The notes: a model not told the origin generated them from the sequence alone. Positions 36,483 through 44,917 are shown, counted from the first letter of the stretch. The stretch is DNA of 64,000 nucleotides from Limnohabitans sp. T6-5 (GCF_003063315.1 NZ_NERV01000003.1:186001-250000); one strand, 5' to 3'. Numbers and translations are program-made.

Positions 36483-36992
36483 TCACTCGCCTGGTGACAC
36501 GATCGGCATGCGGGGCATGGCGCTGACACCCCATGCGGTGTCGTAAATGCCTTCGGCGACGAAACGCGCAAAGGAGCTGTGCTGCCAATCGCTGGCTTGC
36601 GCGACCAGGCCGTGTTTGACGGGGTTGAAATGGATGTAATTGCAATGCACTGCGTAGTCGTTGTCGTTGCGGATGGTGTGTTCCCAAAAGCGGTCTTGCC
36701 ACACTTTGGCGCCGGGATGTTGGGCGCGTATGCAGCGCGTGACCGTTTGTTTGATCAGCATCCAGCGTGTGGCGTAATCCGCGTCGCCTTCGGGAAGCCG
36801 CCAAAGGCAGTGCAGGTGATCGGGCATGACCGCAATGGCCAGCGTTTCAAAGGGATGCGTTTGCCGCACATGCCGCATGGCCTCACCCAGCGCATCGACC
36901 CAGGGCGCATGGGCAAACCATGGTGCCCGTCCGTGTGTGACCAAGGTGAAAAAATATGTCCCGCCCGCCACCAATGACCGCCGGTATTGCAT
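36483..36992 (-). CDS. REP-associated tyrosine transposase (RAYT, Y1/IS200-like)
   Basis: The 169-residue protein belongs to the single-strand Y1 transposase superfamily, in the REP-associated branch. The HuH-type metal motif is seen as MPDHLH (His about 59 and 61 from the ATG). The catalytic Tyr lies in the conserved NYIHFNPVKHGL segment (Tyr about 119). WQDRFWEHTIRN between them is also typical of the group. Length fits full-size RAYTs, so it appears intact. ATG 36992 is chosen over GTG 36995 because GGGGG sits about six bases upstream. Known family members cut and join single-stranded REP hairpins bearing a GTAG foot. REPs with that foot flank this gene on both sides within 100 bases. Such genes are usually single-copy and not bounded by inverted ends of an IS, as here. 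Confidence 0.92.
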   Translation of the reverse strand: MQYRRSLVAGGTYFFTLVTHGRAPWFAHAPWVDALGEAMRHVRQTHPFETLAIAVMPDHLHCLWRLPEGDADYATRWMLIKQTVTRCIRAQHPGAKVWQDRFWEHTIRNDNDYAVHCNYIHFNPVKHGLVAQASDWQHSSFARFVAEGIYDTAWGVSAMPRMPIVSPGE

Positions 36993-37082
36993 CACATCCC
37001 CCTTGTTTTTTTGTGCCTGAAATTCTCAGACCGGGCTTGACAAGGGTCAAGCCCCAGAAGGGCCTCAGGGTCCATTAACCCA

Positions 37083-37888
37083 ATGTCGGGGTCTGCGACC
37101 ACCGACCTACAAAATGTCACCAACCTCGTAGGTCGGCACTCGAAGAGTCCGACATCTGCCCGATGCACCACCATCGCCCCAAAATGGCGTCACCGGTCAA
37201 TCAACAAAATGTCGGGGTCTGCGACCACCGACCTACGAACCACCGCACGCCCAAACACACGGCGTTGCCAACCAAATCCCCACCAACCTCGTAGTTCGGT
37301 ACTCGAAGAGTCCGACATCTGCCCGATGCACCACCATCGCCTAAAAATGGCGTCACCGGTTGATCAACAAAATGTCGGGGTCTGCGACCACCGACCTGCG
37401 AACCACCGCACGCCCAAACAAACGGCGTTGCCAATCAAATCCCCACCAACCTCGTAGGTCGGCACTCGAAGAGTCCGACATCTGCCCGATGCACCACCAT
37501 CGCCCCAAAATGGCGTCACCGGTCAATCAACCCAATGTCGGGGTCTGCGACCACCGACCTGCGAACCACCACACGCCCAAACACACGGCGTTGCCAATCA
37601 AATCCCCACCAACCTCGTAGGTCGGCACTCGAAGAGTCCGACATCTGCCCGATGCACCACCATCGCCCAAAAATGGCGTCACCGGTCAATCAACAAAATG
37701 TCGGGGTCTGCGACCACCGACCTGCGAACCGCCGCACGCCCAAACAAACGGCGCTGCCAATCAAATCCCCACCAACCTCGTAGGTCGGCACTCGAAGAGT
37801 CCGACATCTGCCCGATGCACCACCATCGCCCCAAAATGGCGTCACCGGTCAATCAACAAAATGTCGGGGTCTGCGACCACCGACCTAC
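37083..37888. repeat. BIME array A next to RAYT, 163-bp period, 11 REPs
   Basis: Minus-strand z copies start at 37083, 37209, 37372, 37535, 37698 and 37861, and plus-strand y copies at 37128, 37291, 37454, 37617 and 37780. From 37209 on, the period is exactly 163. The first step is 126 because part of the z-to-y spacer is missing. The y REP has foot GTAG, outer stem GTCGG/CCGAC, bulge T/C, inner stem ACTC/GAGT and loop GAA. The z REP has inner stem GGTC/GACC and loop GCA here. The copy at 37291 has GTAGTTCGG. Short ORFs across the array are by-products of the repeat. Confidence 0.95.
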
Positions 37889-38661
37889 GAGACGGCAGCG
37901 TCGTTGAGTTGGTGCAAGCGCTCGGGTGTGCCCACGTCTGTCCAGGCGCCGAGGTAGGTCTGGCCGGTGACTTGTCCTTGGTCCATGGCGGTGCGCAGCA
38001 GTGGAGCCAAGGCGGCGCTGATGCCTGTGGGGTTGCCCGGCGCGATGCCGGTGCGGGCGCTGTCAAAAAATGCGCGTTTGTACAGCGCGATGGTGCTGAA
38101 TGTGTGCCGCCGCTCGGCATGGCCTTTGGGCAGATTCAGAACTTGGCCGTCGCCCGACAATCCGAAGTCACCCCCCGGGTTGTGTACTGGATTGGGCACG
38201 AGCCACAGGTGCGCCAGTGCTTCGCTTGCGACAAAACGTGCCATGGATTCGCGGTCAAAACGGAAGTCGGGCACGAAGACATCGCCCGCCACCACCCAAA
38301 ACACCTCGCCCAAGTGCGGCAAGGCCCGCACGATGCCACCTGCGGTTTCGAGGGCGTGTCCAAAATCCAGGCCTTCGTGCGAATAAGCCAGCGTCACAGC
38401 CGGCAGGCCCGGCCAGGCGGTTTGCGCGCCGAAATGTTCGGTGATGCGCTCGCCCAGCCAGGCGGTGTTGATCAGTTGCCGGGTGAAGCCGTCTCGCGCC
38501 AGCGCTTGCATGGGCCATTGCATGAGGGCCTGGCCGCGCACGGGCAGCAAAGGCTTGGGGGTGGTGTCGGTCAGCGGCCGCATGCGCTCACCGCGCCCCG
38601 CCGCCAGCACCATGGCCTGAGCCAGGCCAGGTGAAGAAATTGAATTGTCGAAATGATCCAT
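37885..38661 (-). CDS. murU: MurU-like sugar-1-phosphate nucleotidyltransferase
   Basis: This 258-residue NTP-transferase is like N-acetylmuramate-1-phosphate uridylyltransferase of the peptidoglycan recycling route, which makes UDP-MurNAc from MurNAc-1-P. The nucleotide-binding signature LAAGRGERMRPLT followed by TPKPLLPV stands near residues 19-38. VVAGDVFVPDF carries the metal-binding Asp, and the C-terminus has AWTDVGTPERL. ATG 38661 is chosen because a longer frame to 38766 reads through a REP. The stop codon TAG is supplied by the GTAG foot of the last REP of array A, so the gene's final codon abuts the repeat. A GlcNAc-1-P or glucose-1-P transferase remains possible. The usual kinase partner AmgK is not next to it. 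Confidence 0.7.
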   Translation of the reverse strand: MDHFDNSISSPGLAQAMVLAAGRGERMRPLTDTTPKPLLPVRGQALMQWPMQALARDGFTRQLINTAWLGERITEHFGAQTAWPGLPAVTLAYSHEGLDFGHALETAGGIVRALPHLGEVFWVVAGDVFVPDFRFDRESMARFVASEALAHLWLVPNPVHNPGGDFGLSGDGQVLNLPKGHAERRHTFSTIALYKRAFFDSARTGIAPGNPTGISAALAPLLRTAMDQGQVTGQTYLGAWTDVGTPERLHQLNDAAVS

Positions 38662-38711
38662 TCCCGGATGTTGCCACGTCCGCACAGACCCTTCGCCCAC
38701 AGATCTGCCGC

Positions 38712-38739
38712 GTAGGTCGGTACGCGAAGAGTCCGACAG
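38712..38739 (+). repeat. Single REP between murU and the Rieske gene
   Basis: A y-form REP with GTAG foot whose inner stem reads ACGC/GAGT, so one pair is lost. It lies in the 188-base divergent gap between the two genes, where promoters for both are expected. Confidence 0.85.
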
Positions 38740-38849
38740 GTGCCAGCAAATCCGACGCTCCGCCAAAAATCTCGGCTAAAGTCAAAATCTGGACGCGAAC
38801 AATCCAGGGCAGCCCCCCCCCGGCCTGACCTTTGTTGGAGACAAAACAC

Positions 38850-39962
38850 ATGACACGACCCCCCTTGAAGGTCATTGCGGCGGCGCAGGCGGCCTCGGAG
38901 CGCCTGGCCGATCGCCACACGCCTTTCATCTTCAATGACTGGTACGTGGCCGCATTCGGCAACGAGATCAAGGACCAATTGCTGGCTCGCACCTTGCTCG
39001 GCCGACGTCTCGTCCTGTACCGCACGTCCGATCAGCAGGTGGTGGCGCTCGAAGACCGCTGCCCGCACCGCTCGATGCCGCTTTCGGCGGGCACGCTGGA
39101 GCGTGACACGTTGGTGTGCGGCTACCACGGCTTACGTTTCAACGCGCAGGGCAACTGCATTGAAGTGCCTTCGCAATCGACCTGTCCGCAAAACGTCGGC
39201 GTCAAGGCTTACCGCACGCACGAGCGGGGCGCCGTGGTCTGGATCTGGATGGGCGAGGCCGGGGAGGCCGATCTGTCCAAATTGCCCGATCAGGACTGGA
39301 TGGTTGATCCGCTGTGGGAAAAGTCGCAGGGTTTTTTGAGCTTGCAGGCCAGCTATGTGCGCTTGCACGAAAACCTGCTCGACCTGACGCACCTGAGCTT
39401 TTTGCACGCCAAGAGCTTTGGCACGCCCGACTATGCCAAGGCCGCTTTCCAGTCCGAGTTGGGCGACGGCCAATTTGCCTTGTTGCGCAACGTGGTGCCC
39501 ACCACGCTGCCCCCGGTCTGGGCCATTCCGACGGGGCTGACGGGGCAGGGCCAGGCGGCGCGGATTGTGCGCTCGGCGTTTCGCAGTGTGGGCATCCACG
39601 AGGTGTCGGTGACTTTCTACGACTGCCAACTGCCCGAGTCCGAGCGCCCGACGTTTCGCATCCGCACGGCGCACATGCCGACCCCCGAGACCGCGACGAC
39701 GACGCATTACTTCATCGTGCATGGCCGCGACTTTGCCCTGAACGACCCGGACACCACCCAGTTCATGCACGACCAGCTGTTTGTCGCCTTCAACGAAGAC
39801 GTCGAAGGCCTGGCGCTACAAGAGCAAGCGCTGGCCAACACCCCGCCCAACGAGTTGTACGAGTTTTCCGTCGCCGCCGACGCCCCCGCCGTGGCCATGC
39901 GCCGCTACCTGCTGGCCCGCCAACAAAAAGAAACCCCATCCGCGTCATCGACCTGCAAGTGA
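38850..39962 (+). CDS. Rieske [2Fe-2S] aromatic ring-hydroxylating oxygenase, alpha subunit
   Basis: The 370-residue oxygenase component is of the VanA/TsaM-like group. The Rieske cluster ligands are Cys71-x-His73 and Cys90-x2-His93 (CPHRS, CGYHG). The mononuclear iron site is Asn175-x2-Asp178-x2-His181-x4-His186 (NLLDLTHLSFLH). The family oxidises aromatic or related substrates, often by O-demethylation, using electrons from a separate reductase. No reductase gene is adjacent, so the substrate and partner cannot be named. ATG 38850 has GGAG nine bases upstream; an in-frame TTG at 38832 is less likely. The gene is divergent from murU and is followed directly by a REP pair. Confidence 0.85.
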   Translation: MTRPPLKVIAAAQAASERLADRHTPFIFNDWYVAAFGNEIKDQLLARTLLGRRLVLYRTSDQQVVALEDRCPHRSMPLSAGTLERDTLVCGYHGLRFNAQGNCIEVPSQSTCPQNVGVKAYRTHERGAVVWIWMGEAGEADLSKLPDQDWMVDPLWEKSQGFLSLQASYVRLHENLLDLTHLSFLHAKSFGTPDYAKAAFQSELGDGQFALLRNVVPTTLPPVWAIPTGLTGQGQAARIVRSAFRSVGIHEVSVTFYDCQLPESERPTFRIRTAHMPTPETATTTHYFIVHGRDFALNDPDTTQFMHDQLFVAFNEDVEGLALQEQALANTPPNELYEFSVAADAPAVAMRRYLLARQQKETPSASSTCK

Positions 39963-39965
39963 TGC

Positions 39966-40037
39966 ATGTCGGAGTCTTCGACCACCGACCTGCAAACCCC
40001 AACGCCCTCGCAGGTCGGCACTCGAAGAGTCCGACGT
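39966..40037. repeat. REP pair after the Rieske oxygenase gene
   Basis: The first copy (39966-39993, -) is a hybrid, with ATGTCGGAGTC on one side and GACCACCGACCTGC on the other, which breaks inner-stem pairing. The second (40010-40037, +) is a y form with a GCAG foot. The first starts three bases after the stop codon. Confidence 0.8.
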
Positions 40038-40195
40038 TTGATGGGTCAAGCACCGCCACGGGCACAACACCCCACGGCGTTTAAACTTGGGCCTCTTCGG
40101 GCACACAGCTCGCTTTTGCTGAGCGCGCCCCCGCATCAATGACCCCCGGCCAACGCGGCGCAAAGCGTCAGCCGACAACCTTAGGAACATTCCCC

Positions 40196-40909
40196 ATGGG
40201 CGCACAGTGGAAAGCAAAGGGCAAGGCGCAAGCCGCCGACGCTAGAGGCAAATTGTTTGGTCGATTGGCCAAAGACATCATGATCGCTGCCCGCAATGGC
40301 GCCGACCCGGCCGCCAATTCACGCTTGCGTCTGGTGGTCGAACAGGCACGCAAAGTCTCCATGCCCAAGGAAACGCTGGAGCGCGCCATCAAGAAAGGTG
40401 CAGGCTTGCTGGGCGATGCCGTGAGTTTTGACCGCGTGATTTACGAAGGTTTTGCCCCCCACCAGGTGCCGGTGATGATCGAAGTGTTGACCGACAACGT
40501 GAACCGCACCGCGTCCGAGATGCGCGTCTTGTTTCGCAAAGGCCAGCAGGGCACGTCCGGCTCGGTGTCCTGGGACTTTGACCATGTGGGCATGATCGAG
40601 GCCGAACCCGCACAAGCCGGGGCCGATGCCGAGCTGGCCGCCATCGAAGCGGGCGCACAGGACTTTGAGCCCGCGGATGAAGACGGCGTGACGGTGTTCA
40701 TCACCGAAGCGACCGACCTGGACCTCGTCAGCCGCGCCCTGCCCAATTTTGGCTTCACCGTGGTGTCTGCCAAGCTGGGTTACAAACCGAAAAACCCGGT
40801 CGACCCGGCCAATCTGAGCCCCGAGCAACTCGAAGAAGTCGAAGCTTTTTTGGGCGCCATCGACAACAACGACGACGTGCAGAACGTGTTTGTGGGTTTG
40901 TCGGGCTAA
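40196..40909 (+). CDS. yebC: YebC/PmpR family protein (translation factor / regulator)
   Basis: The 237-residue protein has the family-defining N-terminus [20 protein letters not shown] (classically GHSKW in the family) followed by [21 protein letters not shown]. The central [10 protein letters not shown] segment and a C-terminus ending [10 protein letters not shown] also fit. Length matches the family. Members bind DNA or act on ribosomes stalled at proline-rich stretches, according to published work on YebC. The N-terminus identifies the GAQWK variant seen in betaproteobacteria. ATG 40196 follows TTAGGA by about 10 bases. It is monocistronic, with an intrinsic terminator directly after it. 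Confidence 0.92.
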   Translation: MGAQWKAKGKAQAADARGKLFGRLAKDIMIAARNGADPAANSRLRLVVEQARKVSMPKETLERAIKKGAGLLGDAVSFDRVIYEGFAPHQVPVMIEVLTDNVNRTASEMRVLFRKGQQGTSGSVSWDFDHVGMIEAEPAQAGADAELAAIEAGAQDFEPADEDGVTVFITEATDLDLVSRALPNFGFTVVSAKLGYKPKNPVDPANLSPEQLEEVEAFLGAIDNNDDVQNVFVGLSG

Positions 40910-40927
40910 CAACACCCGATACCGACA

Positions 40928-40952
40928 AAGGGCCTGACAGGCCCTTTTTTTT
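40928..40952 (+). terminator. Intrinsic terminator of yebC
   Basis: A perfect 8-bp stem AAGGGCCT / AGGCCCTT with loop GAC (40928-40946) overlaps a run of eight T residues. It lies 19 bases after the yebC stop codon and just before BIME array B. Confidence 0.93.
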
Positions 40953-40961
40953 GGCATATCC

Positions 40962-42027
40962 ACAGGTCGGCACTTGTAGAGTCCGACATGTGCCCGTTGA
41001 CCCGCAACGCCAAAACCAGACGTTACAGGTCAATCAGAAAAATGTCGGGGTCTTCGACCACCGACCTACGAAGGCGCTGCGATTTGTAGGTCGGCACTCG
41101 AAGAGTCCGACAGGTGCCCGTTGACCCGCAACGCCAAAACCAGAAGGCACAGGTCAATCAGAAAAATGTCGGGGTCTTCGACCACCGACCTACGATGGCA
41201 CTGCGTTTTGTAGGTCGGTACTCGAAGAGTCCGACAGGTGTCCGTTGACACGCAACGCCAAAACCAGACGGCACAGGTCAATCAGAAAAATGTCGGGGTC
41301 TTCGACCACCGACCTACGACGGCGCTGCGATTTGTAGGTCGGTACTCGAAGAGTCCGACAGGTGTCCGTTGACCCGCAACGCCAAAACCAGACAGCACAG
41401 GTCAATCAACCCCATGTCGGGGTCTTCGACCACCGACCTACGACGGCGCTGCGTTTTGTAGGTCGGTACTCGAAGAGTCCGACAGGTGCGCTTTGAAGGG
41501 GAACGCCAAATCCAAGCGCCACAGGTCAATCAACCCCACGTCGGGGTCTTCGACCACCGACCTACTTCGGCGCTGCGTTTTGTAGGTCGGCACTCGAAGA
41601 GTCCGACATGTGCGCTTTGAAGGGGAACGCCAAATCCAAGCGCCACAGGTCAATCAACCCCAAGTCGGGGTCTTCGACCACCGACCTACGATGGCACTGC
41701 GTTTTGTAGGTCGGTACTCGAAGAGTCCGACAGGTGTCCGTTGACACGCAACGCCAAAACCAGAAGGCACAGGTCAATCAGAAAAATGTCGGGGTCTTCG
41801 ACCACCGACCTACGACGTCGCTGCGTTTTGTAGGTCGGTACTCGAAGAGTCCGACAGGTGCCCGTTGACCCGCAACGCCAAAACCAGACGGCACAGGTCA
41901 ATCAGAAAAATGTCGGGGTCTTCGACCACCGACCTGCGACGGCGCTGCGTTTTGTAGGTCGGCACTCGAAGAGTCCGACAGGTGCGCTTTCCCGCAATGC
42001 CAAATCCAAACGCCACAGGTCAATCAA
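40962..42027. repeat. BIME array B, exact 124-bp period, 17 REPs
   Basis: Plus-strand y copies start at 41086 and every 124 bases to 41954 (eight), with an extra degenerate one at 40962 (CAGG foot, ACTT/TAGAGT inner part). Minus-strand z copies start at 41042 and every 124 bases to 41910 (eight). Loops are GAA in both forms. Spacers are of two kinds: one with CCGTTGACCCGCAACGCC and one with GCTTTGAAGGGGAACGCC. The second is confined to two adjacent central units at about 41486-41660, with a shortened relative at the end. A unit variant therefore arose and was copied. No gene lies here. The array ends about 120 bases before the next start codon. Confidence 0.95.
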
Positions 42028-42148
42028 CCCTTCAAATCAGAATGGATTGTTGAGTATTTTTTGAGCAGTCCCCAAGTGACTGAACGCACCGACACGCGTC
42101 GGGCCTGGCGACAAGATGAAACCATTCCTTGTGTGACAGGAGCGCGAC

Positions 42149-42451
42149 ATGCACCTCTATACCCGGACCATACACGTCAAGACTGCTGCCTCCATGAGTG
42201 CTGCCATTCGGTTTGCGACGGAGGTATGCGCTTACGTGAACAAGACCTACCACACCAAGATGCGCTTTGGCACAGAGACCTTTGGTCAAGCCAAGGTCCA
42301 TTGGTTCATGGACTTTGACAGCGTCGATCAGTCACTCGCCCTGAACCAGAAAATGCTCTTGGACCACGACTATCAGACCTTGTTGGGCAAAGGCAAAGAC
42401 CTGTGGGTTGAAGGCAGCATGAAGGATCGGCTGGTGAGGATGGGGCCATGA
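42149..42451 (+). CDS. Hypothetical protein, 100 aa, coupled to the CBS-domain gene
   Basis: ATG 42149 has AGGAG (about 42138-42142) upstream. The stop codon TGA overlaps the next start codon (ATGA at 42448), so the two genes are probably translationally coupled. The protein (MHLYTRTIHVKT...KDRLVRMGP) is small and soluble with no signal peptide. It looks like a compact alpha/beta fold resembling ferredoxin-like monooxygenase/NIPSNAP-type domains, but I cannot assign a family. Its partner gene suggests a role in sensing or regulation. Confidence 0.75.
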   Translation: MHLYTRTIHVKTAASMSAAIRFATEVCAYVNKTYHTKMRFGTETFGQAKVHWFMDFDSVDQSLALNQKMLLDHDYQTLLGKGKDLWVEGSMKDRLVRMGP

Positions 42452-42951
42452 ATTTGTCTGAACTGTGTCAACGCGACATCCTCTCGGTCAGTGTTGAAGC
42501 TTCTGTGCAAAAAGCGGCCGAATTGATGCGTGTCAATCATGTGGGGGCGCTGGCCCTGACCGATGCGGAAGACCCGGCCCGGGTGGTGGGTGTGGTGACT
42601 GACCGGGATCTGGTGGTCAATCTGCTGGCGCAGGGGCGCTCGCCCAGCGAGCACCCGATTGGGGCCTACAGTCAGGCGCAGTTGATTGGTGTGCCCGGCA
42701 GCGCCACGGTGCATGAAGCCATTGCAGCCATGCAAAAGTACGGCGTGCGGCGTATTTTTGTCACCGAGCCCAATGGCCGCTTGATGGGTTTGTTGTCCCT
42801 CGATGATGTGCTGAGTGCTTTGGCCGATGACTTGGGTGGACTGGCGCAGGCCCTGCGCATTGGCATTGACCTGGAAACCACCCGCACATCTCCCATGTTC
42901 AACCCCAACGAGCTGGCTGGCGACATGTACCTGGCGCAGCATGAACCCTGA
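42448..42951 (+). CDS. CBS-domain pair protein
   Basis: The 167-residue protein has two CBS domains at about residues 5-60 (SVSVEASVQKAAELM ... VGVVTDRDLV) and 75-130 (VPGSATVHEAIAAMQ ... LMGLLSLDDVL), with a short C-terminal tail. CBS pairs bind adenosine ligands such as AMP, ATP or SAM and regulate a partner. No catalytic domain is fused. It overlaps the preceding gene by four bases. The downstream gap to 43231 holds no gene, only the terminator of the opposing DAHP synthase. Confidence 0.88.
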   Translation: MNLSELCQRDILSVSVEASVQKAAELMRVNHVGALALTDAEDPARVVGVVTDRDLVVNLLAQGRSPSEHPIGAYSQAQLIGVPGSATVHEAIAAMQKYGVRRIFVTEPNGRLMGLLSLDDVLSALADDLGGLAQALRIGIDLETTRTSPMFNPNELAGDMYLAQHEP

Positions 42952-43012
42952 CTTGTTGGACAGGGCATGTTCACTGGGCAGTGTGACCCGTAAAAACGAA
43001 CAAGCACCCCCC

Positions 43013-43048
43013 AAAAAAATCAAGCCCGGCCAGCGAACTGGTCGGGCT
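43013..43048 (-). terminator. Intrinsic terminator for the DAHP synthase transcript
   Basis: An 11-bp stem AGCCCGGCCAG / CTGGTCGGGCT (one G-T pair) with a CGAA loop is flanked on its low-coordinate side by seven A residues, which read as a T-run on the minus strand. It lies about 185 bases beyond the DAHP synthase stop. Confidence 0.8.
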
Positions 43049-43231
43049 GATGGGTGTGTCACGAGAGGATCACCCCAGGGATTGCCCAAAAGAAGCGTTA
43101 TCGTTCCAGAGGGCGGGGCGCATGAATACGCCCCATGGATGCTTCAGTCAGTGACCCGACGTCAGCGATGCCACTTTAAGCCTGCAAGCCGAGGGCCGTC
43201 AAGACACTGTTACATGTCTGGCGCGGCCCGC

Positions 43232-44305
43232 TCAAGCGTGGCTTCGGCGCTGGCGCACCGCCTGCGCCAGCGCATCCAGCACGGGCACGGTTTGCGCAAA
43301 GCTGATGCAGGCGTCGGTGATGGACACCCCGTGTGCCAAAGGCTGGCCTTCTTTCAGATCCTGGCGTCCTTCATTCAAATGGCTCTCGATCATCAGGCCC
43401 ATGATGCGGCGGTCACCCGCTGCGATCTGAGCCGCCACATCGTGCGCCACCTCGATTTGTTTGCTGTGTTGCTTGCTGCTGTTGGCGTGCGACACATCGA
43501 CCATCACCTGCGCTGCGATGCCCGAGGCCTCGAGCGCCTTGCAAGCGGCATCCACATCCGCTGCCGAGTAGTTGGGGGCCTTGCCACCGCGCAAGATGAT
43601 GTGCACGTCCTGGTTGCCGCGTGTCTCAAAAATCGCCGCCTGGCCCATCTTGGTCATGCCCATGAAGGCGTGTGGCGCTTTGGAGGCCACGACCGCATCG
43701 GCAGCGACCTTGACGCCTCCGTCGGTGCCGTTCTTGAAGCCCACCGGGCACGACAGGCCGCTGGCCAGTTGGCGGTGGCTCTGGCTTTCGGTGGTGCGCG
43801 CACCGATCGCGCCCCAGGTGACCAAATCGCTGATGTATTGCGGGCTGAGCAAGTCCAGAAATTCGGTGGCCACGGGCAGGCCCAGGTCGAGGATGTCCAG
43901 CAACAACTTGCGCGCCATCTCCAGGCCCTGGTTCATGGCAAAGCTGCCGTCCAGGTGCGGGTCGTTGATGTAGCCCTTCCAACCCACGGTGGTGCGGGGT
44001 TTTTCAAAATACACGCGCATCACGATCTGCAGGTCTTGGGTGTGTTGGTCGGCTTCGGCCTTGAGCAGCTTGGCATAAGCAATCGCTTGGTCGTGGTCAT
44101 GGATCGAGCATGGGCCGACCACCACCACCAGGCGGTCGTCTTGGCCTTGCAGTACATGCGAGATGTCTTGCCGCGAACGCTCGACCAGCGCCAGATGCGT
44201 GGGCGATGCAGGCAGCCGCTCTTCAAGCAGCGCAGGCGTCATGAGGGGGCGCACCGAGGCAATGCGGGTGTCGTCGATGCGGGTTTTGTCTTGGGTGGAA
44301 AGCAT
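43232..44305 (-). CDS. aroG: 3-deoxy-7-phosphoheptulonate (DAHP) synthase, class I
   Basis: The 357-residue enzyme joins phosphoenolpyruvate and erythrose 4-phosphate to make DAHP, the first step of the shikimate pathway. It shows the class I alpha hallmarks: GPCSIHD (residues 64-70), the EKPRTTVGWKG loop (101-111), GFKNGTDG, and DVSHANSSK near the C-terminal third. Length matches AroF/AroG/AroH enzymes. Which feedback type (Phe, Tyr or Trp) cannot be told from the sequence alone, so the symbol is the family name. It lies 39 bases downstream of the Lrp-type gene on the same strand and may share its transcript. Start is ATG 44305. Confidence 0.92.
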   Translation of the reverse strand: MLSTQDKTRIDDTRIASVRPLMTPALLEERLPASPTHLALVERSRQDISHVLQGQDDRLVVVVGPCSIHDHDQAIAYAKLLKAEADQHTQDLQIVMRVYFEKPRTTVGWKGYINDPHLDGSFAMNQGLEMARKLLLDILDLGLPVATEFLDLLSPQYISDLVTWGAIGARTTESQSHRQLASGLSCPVGFKNGTDGGVKVAADAVVASKAPHAFMGMTKMGQAAIFETRGNQDVHIILRGGKAPNYSAADVDAACKALEASGIAAQVMVDVSHANSSKQHSKQIEVAHDVAAQIAAGDRRIMGLMIESHLNEGRQDLKEGQPLAHGVSITDACISFAQTVPVLDALAQAVRQRRSHA

Positions 44306-44344
44306 GGCGATGTCAGAGTCAAATCGCGAAAGTGTAAAGCCCCG

Positions 44345-44800
44345 TCACAGCGGCAAACCCGCCCCTTGCTTGATGTCGCGCAACACGATGCTCGAGCGCA
44401 CATGTGCGACGGCGGGCAATTTGAACAGGGTTTGCATCAGGAAATGTTCGTACGCCTCAATGTCTTGCGCCGTGATGGTCAGCACATAGTCGGACGGCCC
44501 AGTGGTGGAGTAGCAACGCACGATTTGCGGAGTGGCTTGCACGGCGGCTTCGAATTCGGCCACGGCTTTTTCGGTATGTTGGGTCACGTTGATCTCGGCC
44601 AGCACCATCAGGCCCAAGCCCACTTTTTTGCGGTCCACCCGCACGGTGTAGCCGGTGATGACGCCTTGCGACTCCATCTCTTTGATGCGTTTCCAGCAGG
44701 GCGTGGGGGACAAACCTACCCGCTCAGAAATTTGTTGCACGGTCATGCGGGAGTCCTCTTGGAGGGCTTCGAGGATTTTTTGGCTGTATGCGTCGTTCAT
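44345..44800 (-). CDS. Lrp/AsnC family transcriptional regulator
   Basis: The 151-residue regulator has an N-terminal winged HTH (ILEALQEDSRMTVQQISERVGLSPTPC... split around residues 9-37) and a C-terminal RAM/effector domain (TTGPSDYVL, then ahead to the last 30 residues). Length and layout are standard for Lrp. It is divergent from the indolepyruvate oxidoreductase gene across 117 bases, the usual arrangement for an Lrp-type protein that controls a neighbouring amino-acid catabolic gene. Amino-acid effector binding is known for the family; the specific effector is not visible. Confidence 0.9.
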   Translation of the reverse strand: MNDAYSQKILEALQEDSRMTVQQISERVGLSPTPCWKRIKEMESQGVITGYTVRVDRKKVGLGLMVLAEINVTQHTEKAVAEFEAAVQATPQIVRCYSTTGPSDYVLTITAQDIEAYEHFLMQTLFKLPAVAHVRSSIVLRDIKQGAGLPL

Positions 44801-44820
44801 TCTTCAATTTTAGGCTTTTG

Positions 44821-44872
44821 GAGATATTCATTCTCGAAATGCGGTTTAAGAGACATGAATAAGGAATTTATT
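44821..44872. promoter_or_regulatory. Candidate Lrp operator region in the divergent gap
   Basis: Two AT-rich inverted repeats lie in the gap: GAGA / TCTC around TATTCAT (44821-44835) and AATAA / TTATT around GGAAT (44858-44872). Both fit the loose, AT-rich symmetry of Lrp-type sites. Spacing between centres is about 37 bases, so they are not obviously on the same helix face. Confidence 0.35.
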
Positions 44873-44917
44873 GGCTGAAGTGAAGCTTATTCTTACTCGA
44901 CTATGCAGGAGGCACGA

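Noticed and set aside
36483..37020. A complete IS200/IS605-type insertion sequence
   Set aside because: No IS ends or TnpB are found, and the protein has RAYT features. The flanks are REPs, not element-specific ends.
38662..38766. 35-residue N-terminal extension of murU
   Set aside because: The extension translates a REP palindrome (SDSSRTDLRG) and lies before the conserved family start.
41066..42016. Series of 68-71-codon minus-strand ORFs, one per array B unit
   Set aside because: They are the same REP and spacer read repeatedly in shifting frames, which is repeat structure rather than genes.
37083..42027. CRISPR-like regular spacing of short palindromic repeats
   Set aside because: Spacers are repeated rather than unique, repeats alternate in orientation and form, and no cas genes are present. 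The units fit BIMEs.
42815..44878. 687-codon plus-strand ORF opposite DAHP synthase and lrp
   Set aside because: Composition is His/Arg-rich without domains, and the opposite strand encodes two well-known families in full.
44903..44917. Earlier ATG for the indolepyruvate oxidoreductase
   Set aside because: The GGAGG ribosome-binding site lies within this extension and is well placed for the ATG at 44918.
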